DNA of 12,194 bases from contig JAPUJM010000232.1 of NCBI GenBank assembly GCA_027296205.1, positions 1-12,194 of the forward strand, written 5' to 3'. The notes beneath the pieces are model-generated. The model searched no databases. It was given only the letters and a program-made list of their open reading frames with translations, and had not been told where the DNA came from. A program made the translations under genes and the position numbers. The DNA comes from Actinomycetota bacterium. GTDB lineage: Bacteria > Actinomycetota > Acidimicrobiia > Spongiisociales > ZC4RG35. Shown piece after piece: positions 5,918 to 12,194 of this stretch; the stretch's first letter is position 1, and every line of letters starts with the position of its first letter.

Positions 5918-6703
5918 TTAGACGTTTCTTGCGATTTCAGCCAGCTTGGCGGAGTCTACGTTCTCTCCGGTCCACCAAAGGAAAGACGCTGCCGCCTGCC
6001 GGGCCAGGAATTCGAGCCCGTCAACTGCCGGCAGCCCTCGTCCGATGGCCTCTGTGGTTGCCGGGGTGGCCGTGTCGGCATAGGGCAGGTCTACAAGAGC
6101 TCCGGCCAGGTCGACAACCCGATCCGGGAGACGCTCACCTGACATTCCCAATGGTGTGGCATTGACCACCAGAGCGCCGGCGACGCTGGCGCCCCAGGGG
6201 ATGACACCAACCGAGTCGAAGGTATCCGCCAGGGCCTGTGCCGTTCCCGGGGTTCGAGCCGACAGATAGACAATCCTCCCCCCCGAAGCGGCCAATGCCG
6301 CCGCAGCCGATCCTCCGGCACCCAAGACCAGAACACTGTTGAGGTCTTTGAATTCGTCATCCTCGAATATCTCGCGGAAGGCGACTGCATCGGTCGAGTG
6401 GCCCAAAACGAGACCGCCCTCGCCCCTCCTCAACGTGTTGACGGAGCCTGCGAGTCGGCCTTCCGATGTCGTGTCATCGGCGAGCTCGAAAGCAATGCGT
6501 TTCAGCGGCATCGTGACGTTTATCCCGTCCATGACACCGGACCGCAGATCGGCGAGGGTTCCCTCGAGGACCTGTTGGTTCGCCGTGATTGCCTTGTACT
6601 CGCCAGTCAGACCCGAGATGCTCAGCGCCGCCGCATGAATCGCAGGAGACCGCGACTGCGCTACGGGATCACCCAGCAGAGCGAGTCGATAGACCTGACT
6701 CAT
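5918..6703 (-). CDS. aroE: Shikimate dehydrogenase
   Basis: Cytosolic enzyme that reduces 3-dehydroshikimate to shikimate, normally with NADPH. The 261-aa length fits AroE. Substrate-domain motifs: GDPVAQSRSPAIHA (11-24) with Ser17 and Ser19, NVTMPLK (62-68) with the catalytic Lys68, GSVNTL (86-91), and HSTDAVAF (102-109) with the catalytic Asp105. The nucleotide-binding loop is VLGAGGSAAA (126-135), and NATPLGM (181-187) and DGLEFLARQAAASFLWWTG (228-246) are also conserved. Two small departures: the usual NTD reads STD (Ser103), and the loop after the second beta strand reads LSARTP where many NADP enzymes have NRTP. The start is 23 nt after the mltG stop, with no clear Shine-Dalgarno. Close relatives such as quinate/shikimate dehydrogenases are possible, but the aro context favours AroE. 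Confidence 0.95.
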   Translation of the reverse strand: MSQVYRLALLGDPVAQSRSPAIHAAALSISGLTGEYKAITANQQVLEGTLADLRSGVMDGINVTMPLKRIAFELADDTTSEGRLAGSVNTLRRGEGGLVLGHSTDAVAFREIFEDDEFKDLNSVLVLGAGGSAAAALAASGGRIVYLSARTPGTAQALADTFDSVGVIPWGASVAGALVVNATPLGMSGERLPDRVVDLAGALVDLPYADTATPATTEAIGRGLPAVDGLEFLARQAAASFLWWTGENVDSAKLAEIARNV

Positions 6704-6726
6704 CGCAACCCAGTGTGCCAGGGTTC

Positions 6727-7827
6727 TCAGGGCAGAACGCCGTCTTTTCTGGCCTGGTTCACATTGTTGAGGTGCTCGTCGAGGGTTTTGGCAAAAGCAT
6801 GATTGCCATCGAGGTCGGCCAACACGTAGAAGAAGTATTCGGTTGTCTCAGGCGAGGCAGCCGCAGCGAGAGAAGCCTTGCCAGGCAAAGCGATCGGAGT
6901 CGGTGGCAGCCCGGCAACCACATACGTGTTGTAGGGCGAATCGAATGTCCGGTCGAAGCGGGTCACGTCTCGAGTACCCAGGGCATACAGAACGGTGGCG
7001 TCGATGTCGAGTTTCATCCCCTCGGCGAGGCGATTGTGAATCACGCTCGAAACAACGGCGCGCTCATCATCCAACAGCACCTCGGTCTCGATCATCGACG
7101 CGAGGACGATCCCTTCATAGTCGGTGTATCCGAGAGCCCTCCAGTCCGACCAGTCGATGCTGTTGACACGCTGCTCCATCGTGGATGCCATTCTTTGCAG
7201 AATCGACTCGGGGCGAGCAGACCTGGTGAACTCGTAGGTGTCGGGAAAGAGCAAACCTTCCCAGTCGGACAACGTCGGTTGCTCCGGCATCTCGCGAAGT
7301 GAGCTCACGACATCACCCCCGATGAGAGCATCCTCGAAATCTGAGTACTCGTGCGGTGTGATCTCGGCAAGAGCAACGAGCATCTCCTCGACCCGGAGGC
7401 CCTCGATAACCGTGACCCGGTACACGGCCGGCGCGGGACCGGCGACGAGAACGGCCACCACTTCGGCGGGATCCATGAGGGTGGTGAGGGCGTAGCTGCC
7501 GGCCTGCAGTCGCGATGCTGCGTCGACGTTGCGAACGGCCACCTCAAACTCAAGGGCCGAATGCACAACTCCCTGCGCCGCGAGCATCGCACCGATGTCC
7601 TGGCCGGACGAGCCACTGGCAATCACGACCTCGACCGGTTGCCCCGGCTCCACATCGATGGGGGCACCCGTCGCTTCTTCCGGGCCAATGGCTGCACCGA
7701 CCTGCCGGCCCAGGTATGAGGCGCCGCCGATCACCAGGACGGCCGTCAGGGCCACCATGCCGGCGGCCAGACCGATCTTGAGGATCCTTGCCCAGAAGGG
7801 CTGCTCGGGTACAGGTTCGAAAGTCAT
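6727..7827 (-). CDS. mltG: Endolytic peptidoglycan transglycosylase MltG (YceG-like)
   Basis: Membrane-anchored lytic transglycosylase thought to cut nascent glycan strands and so set their length. The protein is 366 aa: a short cytoplasmic N-terminus, one membrane helix at about 16-38, then an extracytoplasmic region. A LysM-like part covers about 65-145 (IASGSSGQDIGAMLAAQGVV), and the catalytic YceG part follows. EGLLFPDTYEF (190-200), LASMIETEV (242-250) with the likely catalytic Glu247, SVIHNRL (261-267), SPYNTYVVAGLPPTPI (297-312) and HAFAKT (343-348) are family hallmarks. It lies 24 nt after ruvX and 23 nt before aroE. The ruvX-mltG-aroE order is common in actinobacteria. No strong ribosome site is seen upstream. 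Confidence 0.95.
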   Translation of the reverse strand: MTFEPVPEQPFWARILKIGLAAGMVALTAVLVIGGASYLGRQVGAAIGPEEATGAPIDVEPGQPVEVVIASGSSGQDIGAMLAAQGVVHSALEFEVAVRNVDAASRLQAGSYALTTLMDPAEVVAVLVAGPAPAVYRVTVIEGLRVEEMLVALAEITPHEYSDFEDALIGGDVVSSLREMPEQPTLSDWEGLLFPDTYEFTRSARPESILQRMASTMEQRVNSIDWSDWRALGYTDYEGIVLASMIETEVLLDDERAVVSSVIHNRLAEGMKLDIDATVLYALGTRDVTRFDRTFDSPYNTYVVAGLPPTPIALPGKASLAAAASPETTEYFFYVLADLDGNHAFAKTLDEHLNNVNQARKDGVLP

Positions 7828-7851
7828 GTCAAGTTCTAGGTGTTCGACGTT

Positions 7852-8280
7852 TCAGTCGGCTTCGTGGTTCCCATTGGCGGCCCGAATGTTCAGGTAGTCC
7901 TGAAGGATGATGGCAGCAGCGACCTTGTCCACGGTTTCACGTCGTTGGCGTCTCTTCATTCCTGATTGGAGCAATGCGTCCTCAGCCAGCTTCGAGGTGA
8001 AGCGCTCATCGAGATACTCGACAGGAATCCCCGTTGCAGCCGAAAGCTCATCGCCCAGGGCTCGAGCGCCGACAGCCGAAGCCCCTTCCTGCCCGGCGAG
8101 CCCGGTGGGGAGACCGACAACCATCGTCGTGACCGTGTATTCCTCGTGTAGCTCTCGAACACGCTCGACCACAGCGGACCGCGCTACCACCTGGAGAGGG
8201 CGGGCCGTGACCCCGAGCCCGTCGCTGATGGCCAGCCCTACGCGCTTTGTCCCGTAGTCGACGCCGAGATACCGGGTCAC
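7852..8280 (-). CDS. ruvX: RuvX/YqgF family RNase H-like nuclease (pre-16S rRNA processing or Holliday junction resolution)
   Basis: Small cytosolic nuclease of the YqgF fold. In different bacteria it has been tied to trimming of the 5' end of pre-16S rRNA or to Holliday junction resolution. The 142-aa product has GVDYGTKRVGLAISD (6-20) with Asp8, VVGLPTGLAGQEG (54-66), YLDERFTSKLAE (89-100) with Glu92, and DKVAAAIILQDYL (118-130) with Asp118. These are the expected acidic catalytic set. The start is a GTG at 8278-8280 that overlaps the alaS stop as GTGA, so translation is probably coupled to alaS. No separate ribosome site is visible. Confidence 0.95.
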   Translation of the reverse strand: MTRYLGVDYGTKRVGLAISDGLGVTARPLQVVARSAVVERVRELHEEYTVTTMVVGLPTGLAGQEGASAVGARALGDELSAATGIPVEYLDERFTSKLAEDALLQSGMKRRQRRETVDKVAAAIILQDYLNIRAANGNHEAD

Positions 8281-10898
8281 AGCGCGGCCAGGGCCTGCTC
8301 GACCCCCGTTCTCGCCTTCTCCAGGGCGACACCGAGCCGCCCGCCCTTGGGGCCACCTGCCTGGGCGAGCTCGGGGTCCCTCGACCCTCCGCCTCCGAGT
8401 TCTCGCGCCGCCTCTCCAATCAGCTCGGCGGCAGAAATACCTCTGTCCATAAGATCTTTGGACACAACGGCGACCAGAGCCCCCTTGGCGCCGGCAGCTG
8501 AGCCAACGATGACCACACTGGGACCAGCCAACCGATCTCGCACCCCGAGGGCGAGTTGGCGCAGCTCGTTGCCGTTGATCTCGCCAACGTCGGCTACCAC
8601 CAAGCCCGACTCACCAACCTTGTCCGCCCGGGCCGCCAGCTCCTCGGCAACCGAGCTCTGGCTCTGGGCGCGAATGGCGGCAAGATCCTTTTCCAAGCCG
8701 GCAACCTTGTCGAGCAGTTGCTCTAGACGACCCGGCACGTCCGCCGGAGAAACCCTCAATAGGCCGCCGGCGCGGGCCAGGGCGCCACGAACGGAGACGA
8801 GATGGTCGTAGGCAGCCATCCCGGTCAATGCCTCGACACGTCTCAGATTGGAGCCGATCGAGGACTCCGAGAGCAACACCAGAGGACCGACCTGTCCCGA
8901 GCTCGACGCATGGGTCCCGCCGCAGAACTCGGTCGAGAACTCGCCGACTTTGACGACGCGAACCGTCTCCCCGTACTTGTCGCCGAAGAAAGCCAGAGCC
9001 CCCATCGTCTCCGCCTCTTGTCTGGAGGTCACCGTGGTCGTCACCCCGTGGTTGGCGACCAGTCTGGCGTTGACCTCGAGTTCCACCTCCGCAAGTTGCT
9101 CGGATGCAACCTGAGAGAAGTGGGAAAAATCGAAGCGAATGCGACCGGGCTCAACAAACGACCCGGCCTGCTCGGCGTGATCGCCGAGGACATCTCGCAG
9201 CGCCCAATGAAGAACATGAGTCCCTGTGTGGCTCTTGCGTATGGCTTCTCTCCGCGGACTGTCGATGGTTGTCCGTGCAGTTTGACCCACGGCGAGGTAG
9301 CCGTTGGTGACCGTGGCACGGTGCCCATGGAGGCCCTGAATGACGTGTTGGGTGTCGACCACCACCGCCGAACCTGTCTCGGTCTCGATGACACCCGTGT
9401 CGCCTACTTGGCCACCGGATTCGGCGTAAAAGGGAGTCTTGTCGAGAAAGATCTCCACTTCCCGACCCTCTTCGGCGCGATCGAGCGTCTCGGCGTCAGA
9501 CACCATCGACAGAACGACACCCTCGGAGACTTCGTGGTCGTAGCCAACAAACTCGGTCAGGCCATTGGTGTCGAGAACCCCCCGATAGACCTCGGCTGCA
9601 TCAACCGCCGCTCCCCCCTTCCATGAGGCGCGGGCGCGTTCTCTCTGCGCCGACATCTCCACCTCGAACCCTTCGAGATCAACGTCGACTCCACGCTCGG
9701 CGGCTATCTCCTTGGTCAGATCAATCGGGAATCCGAAGGTGTCATGGAGTTTGAACGCCGCCGCGCCACTCAACGCCTCCTGAGCCTCGGACAGCTCGGT
9801 GTCAAGCAGTTGATGACCGGACTCGAGGGTCCTTCTGAACTTCTCCTCCTCACGGGTGACGACGTCGAGGATGAAGTCTTTCCTCTCTGCAAGCGCTGGA
9901 TAGGCGCCGCCCATGAGCTCGATGGTCGATTCGACCAGCTGGGGCATGATCAGCTCCTCGACGCCGTATTGCCAGGCATGACGAACCGCCTTGCGAAGTA
10001 CCCGTCTCAACACGTATCCACGTCCGTCGTTGGACGGCACAACACCGTCTCCGATGAGAAACGTGACCGCTCGTCCGTGATCCGCCAGAATTCGCAGAGA
10101 GATGTCAGATTTCTCATTCGCCCCATACTCGAGACGCGTGTATCTCTCCGCTGTCCGCAGCACTTCGCGCGTTGTGTCGATGTCGAACACCGACGGCACG
10201 TCTTGGAGAACAACAGCTATGCGATCGAGCCCCATGCCGGTGTCGATGTTTTTGGCCGGGAGATCGCCGACAACGTGGTACGGCTCGTCCTGGACGTTCT
10301 GCATGAACACCAGATTCCAGATTTCTAGGTACCGATCCTCATTCCCGCCGATGGGTCCGCCGGCACTGCCAAATTCCTCGCCACGATCCCAGAAGATCTC
10401 CGAGCTCGGGCCCGCGGGACCGGGTACGCCCATCTGCCAAAAGTTGTCATTACCGCCGCGCTGTACCCGTTCGGCAGGAACACCAACACCGTCTATCCAG
10501 ATCTCGGCGGCTTCTTCATCGGTGTCGTGGACCGTGTACCACATGCGCTCGGGGTCGAGTCCAAGTGTCTCGGTGCAGAACTCGTAACCCCAGGGGATGG
10601 CCGTCTCCTTGAAGTAGTCGCCAAAGCTGAAATTGCCCATCATCTCAAAGAAGGAGAGGTGGCGTTTTGTGGTGCCGATGATGTCGATGTCGATCGTGCG
10701 CACGCACTTTTGGATGGAGACGACCCGAAGCCAGGGTGGCTCCTCATCGCCGAGGAAGAAGGGCTTGAAGGGGACCATTCCGGCGTTGGTGATCAACAGC
10801 GTCGGATCGACGGGGATCAACGACGCCGAAGGCCGCACCTCATGATCGCGTTCGACAAAGAAGTCCGTGAAGGCCTGACGAATCTGATTGCTATCCAA
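8277..10898 (-). CDS. alaS: Alanyl-tRNA synthetase
   Basis: Class IIc synthetase that charges tRNA(Ala) and removes misattached Ser or Gly. The 873-aa length is normal. The catalytic core opens with RPSASLIPVDPTLLITNAGM (22-41), motif 2 is KRHLSFFEMMGNFSFGDYF (78-96), and motif 3 is GMGLDRIA (221-228). The editing domain has SHTGTHVLHW (556-565) with His557 and His561, and FCGGTH (658-663) with Cys659 and His663, the full metal-site set. The C-terminal C-Ala part ends with GGGGSRDPELAQAGGPKGG (835-853). The start is a TTG (10896-10898). DSNQIRQAFTDFF directly after it matches the family N-terminus, and an AGGA site lies 6 nt upstream. The gap to aspS is 50 nt; the 3' end overlaps ruvX by 4 nt. 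Confidence 0.98.
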   Translation of the reverse strand: MDSNQIRQAFTDFFVERDHEVRPSASLIPVDPTLLITNAGMVPFKPFFLGDEEPPWLRVVSIQKCVRTIDIDIIGTTKRHLSFFEMMGNFSFGDYFKETAIPWGYEFCTETLGLDPERMWYTVHDTDEEAAEIWIDGVGVPAERVQRGGNDNFWQMGVPGPAGPSSEIFWDRGEEFGSAGGPIGGNEDRYLEIWNLVFMQNVQDEPYHVVGDLPAKNIDTGMGLDRIAVVLQDVPSVFDIDTTREVLRTAERYTRLEYGANEKSDISLRILADHGRAVTFLIGDGVVPSNDGRGYVLRRVLRKAVRHAWQYGVEELIMPQLVESTIELMGGAYPALAERKDFILDVVTREEEKFRRTLESGHQLLDTELSEAQEALSGAAAFKLHDTFGFPIDLTKEIAAERGVDVDLEGFEVEMSAQRERARASWKGGAAVDAAEVYRGVLDTNGLTEFVGYDHEVSEGVVLSMVSDAETLDRAEEGREVEIFLDKTPFYAESGGQVGDTGVIETETGSAVVVDTQHVIQGLHGHRATVTNGYLAVGQTARTTIDSPRREAIRKSHTGTHVLHWALRDVLGDHAEQAGSFVEPGRIRFDFSHFSQVASEQLAEVELEVNARLVANHGVTTTVTSRQEAETMGALAFFGDKYGETVRVVKVGEFSTEFCGGTHASSSGQVGPLVLLSESSIGSNLRRVEALTGMAAYDHLVSVRGALARAGGLLRVSPADVPGRLEQLLDKVAGLEKDLAAIRAQSQSSVAEELAARADKVGESGLVVADVGEINGNELRQLALGVRDRLAGPSVVIVGSAAGAKGALVAVVSKDLMDRGISAAELIGEAARELGGGGSRDPELAQAGGPKGGRLGVALEKARTGVEQALAAL

Positions 10899-10904
10899 GG
10901 AGGT

Positions 10905-10908
10905 TCCT
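10905..10908 (-). promoter_or_regulatory. Ribosome binding site deciding the TTG start of alaS
   Basis: The minus strand reads AGGA, then six bases (ACCTCC), then TTG at 10898. No ATG or GTG lies in frame near the expected N-terminus, so this modest Shine-Dalgarno supports the TTG start. Confidence 0.5.
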
Positions 10909-10920
10909 GGTGTCGCTGGT

Positions 10921-10944
10921 GGGGTGGAGGGTAACGATCACCCC
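10921..10944 (-). other. Weak inverted repeat in the aspS-alaS gap
   Basis: GGGGTG (10921-10926) and CACCCC (10939-10944) are perfect inverted copies around a 12-nt loop, within the 50-nt aspS-alaS gap. No U-run follows on the minus strand, so it does not look like a terminator. It could be chance. No tRNA-sensing T-box is visible. Confidence 0.25.
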
Positions 10945-10948
10945 TTGA

Positions 10949-12194
10949 TTACCCGCTCTCTTCAGAGCCGTCTTCGCCTATCTCGTCGTCTGTCCCGTCC
11001 CGGCGCAGCTTTGATTCGGCGGTCAGATCGACACCAAGCTCGGCGAGCTGGTCTTCGTCGACCCACGTTGGCGCACCGGTCATCGGGTCGAGTCCAGTTT
11101 GAGTCTTTGGGAAGGGAATGACTTCTCGAATCGAGGTCTCGTTCTGAAGCACCATCACCAACCGATCGACACCGAACGCAAATCCTCCGTGGGGTGGCGT
11201 TCCGTATTCGAGGGCTTCGAGGAACCATCCGAAGCGCCGCTCTGCAGTTTCTCCGTCGATTCCCAGGATCTCAAAGACCTGCCGCTGCACTTTGGGATCG
11301 TGGATCCTGATCGATCCGCTACCCAGTTCGACACCGTTGAGAACCGCGTCGTAAGCCTTGGAGATGGCGTTCGCAGGGTCGTTTGCCATGTCATCGATCG
11401 ACGTTGGCGCCGTGAACGGATGGTGGGAGAAGGTGATCGAGCCATCCTCGCCCTCTTCGAACAAGGGAAAATCGACGACCCACAGGTAGGCCAGATCATC
11501 GTGATTCTCCGGTCTGCCAAGGTCGAGACGCAAGCCACCCAGCACCCCAACGGTTGTACGCCACCGGTCCGCTGCGATCAGAAGAACATCGCCCGGGGAG
11601 GCCTCCATCCGAGATTTGATGCCTTCGATCTCGGCGTCGCCCAATAACTTGGCCACCGGGGAACGAAGAGAGCCATCGTCTTGGGTCACCATCCAGACCA
11701 GACCCATGGCGCCCAGCTCCTTGGCCCGCTCCGTCATGGCGTCCGCCCGACTCCGGGACCATTCCTGGCGCCCGACGTTGATCCCCCTAACCGTCCCGCC
11801 GGCCTCCAGCGCGCCTTTGAAGACACCAAACTCCGACCCTCGAAATAGGTCAGAGAGGTCGACTATCTCCATGCCAAACCTCATGTCCGGCTTGTCGGAG
11901 CCATATCGGTCCATCGCCTCTTGCCAGGTGAGACGGGGGAACGGACGGGGCACATCGATTCCGCGTATCTCCTTGGTGACTGCTGCCAGTACCGCCTCAA
12001 TGGTCTCGAGCACCTCATCTCGATCCCAGAACGAGCCCTCGAGGTCGAGTTGGGTGAATTCCAATTGGCGGTCGGCGCGGAAGTCCTCGTCCCGATAACA
12101 ACGAGCAATCTGGAAATAGCGCTCGACACCAGCAATCATCAGCAGCTGCTTGAAGAGTTGTGGCGACTGCGGCAAGGCATAGAACTCGCCCGGG
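10949..12194 (-). CDS. aspS: Aspartyl-tRNA synthetase, bacterial type, 5' end outside the window
   Basis: Class IIb synthetase that charges tRNA(Asp). The reading frame is open to the right edge (PGEFYALPQSPQ at 12193-12158), so the TTG at 12175 is not the start. The N-terminal anticodon-binding domain and the start of the catalytic core are missing. About 414 of a usual roughly 590 residues are seen. Visible motif 2 RYFQIARCYRDEDFRADRQ (residues 25-43 of the visible part), the bacterial GAD-type insertion at roughly 110-240, then GSGSIRIHDPKVQ (291-303), motif 3 GGFAFGVDRLVMVL (336-349) and PFPKTQTGLDPMTGAPTWV (360-378). The tail is short and acidic (TDDEIGEDGSEESG). Whether it also charges tRNA(Asn) cannot be told from this part. 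Confidence 0.97.
   Translation of the reverse strand, partial: PGEFYALPQSPQLFKQLLMIAGVERYFQIARCYRDEDFRADRQLEFTQLDLEGSFWDRDEVLETIEAVLAAVTKEIRGIDVPRPFPRLTWQEAMDRYGSDKPDMRFGMEIVDLSDLFRGSEFGVFKGALEAGGTVRGINVGRQEWSRSRADAMTERAKELGAMGLVWMVTQDDGSLRSPVAKLLGDAEIEGIKSRMEASPGDVLLIAADRWRTTVGVLGGLRLDLGRPENHDDLAYLWVVDFPLFEEGEDGSITFSHHPFTAPTSIDDMANDPANAISKAYDAVLNGVELGSGSIRIHDPKVQRQVFEILGIDGETAERRFGWFLEALEYGTPPHGGFAFGVDRLVMVLQNETSIREVIPFPKTQTGLDPMTGAPTWVDEDQLAELGVDLTAESKLRRDGTDDEIGEDGSEESG

Noticed and set aside
8802..9626. 274-codon open frame on the + strand inside alaS
   Set aside because: It is antisense to the well-conserved alaS coding sequence, has no recognisable motifs, and is a typical shadow in high-GC DNA.
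10921..10944. Terminator or T-box between aspS and alaS
   Set aside because: Only a 6-bp inverted repeat with a 12-nt loop and no U-run; the gap is too short for a T-box leader.
12173..12175. TTG at 12175 as the aspS start
   Set aside because: The frame runs to the window edge, and the preceding residues PGEFYA belong to the conserved catalytic core of AspRS, so the 5' end is simply missing.
1..12194. CRISPR array, toxin-antitoxin, retron or defence island
   Set aside because: No spaced repeats, reverse transcriptase, nuclease/ATPase cargo or small paired ORFs outside the genes listed; the window is mainly a housekeeping run.

Overview
The window is a high-GC bacterial chromosome segment, most likely from an actinobacterium, possibly Acidimicrobiia or a relative. 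The grounds are the gene order alaS-ruvX-mltG-aroE-(prepilin peptidase)-aroC-aroK-aroB, the high GC, and the TTG and GTG starts. The genus cannot be read from the sequence.

Layout, left to right: (1) Positions 1-1007 hold the 3' part of a tyrosine site-specific recombinase on the + strand. Its 5' end lies outside the window, and it is the only visible gene of what looks like an integrated element or its remnant. (2) Positions 1008-1131 are a short junction between two convergent genes. It holds an 11-bp tandem repeat with a helically phased third partial copy, a segment resembling the 3' end of a tRNA on the minus strand, and two small hairpins. (3) Positions 1132-12194 are one tightly packed minus-strand run. 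In transcription order it reads aspS (5' end outside the window), alaS, ruvX, mltG, aroE, a DUF4388-type protein, a prepilin peptidase, aroC, aroK, aroB. Gaps are 50 nt or less, and three junctions overlap (alaS/ruvX by 4 nt, aroC/aroK by 4 nt, aroK/aroB by 13 nt).

The minus-strand run joins three jobs: aminoacylation of tRNA(Asp) and tRNA(Ala); RNA or DNA processing and cell-wall glycan control (RuvX, MltG); and four shikimate-pathway steps (AroB dehydroquinate synthase, AroE shikimate dehydrogenase, AroK shikimate kinase, AroC chorismate synthase). AroD/AroQ and AroA are not here. A prepilin peptidase and a DUF4388 protein with an acidic repeat tail sit between aroE and aroC, which suggests a link to type IV pili or surface behaviour. 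In many actinobacteria genes such as aroQ, pepQ, efp and nusB follow aroB. Here the recombinase junction follows it instead.

I see no CRISPR array, toxin-antitoxin pair, defence island or clearly new system. The least ordinary parts are the recombinase/tRNA-fragment junction, the one-residue spacing anomaly in the recombinase active-site motif, and the DUF4388 protein's repeat tail. All ORFs antisense to the minus-strand genes look like coding shadows. There is no gene-free stretch longer than 300 bases.
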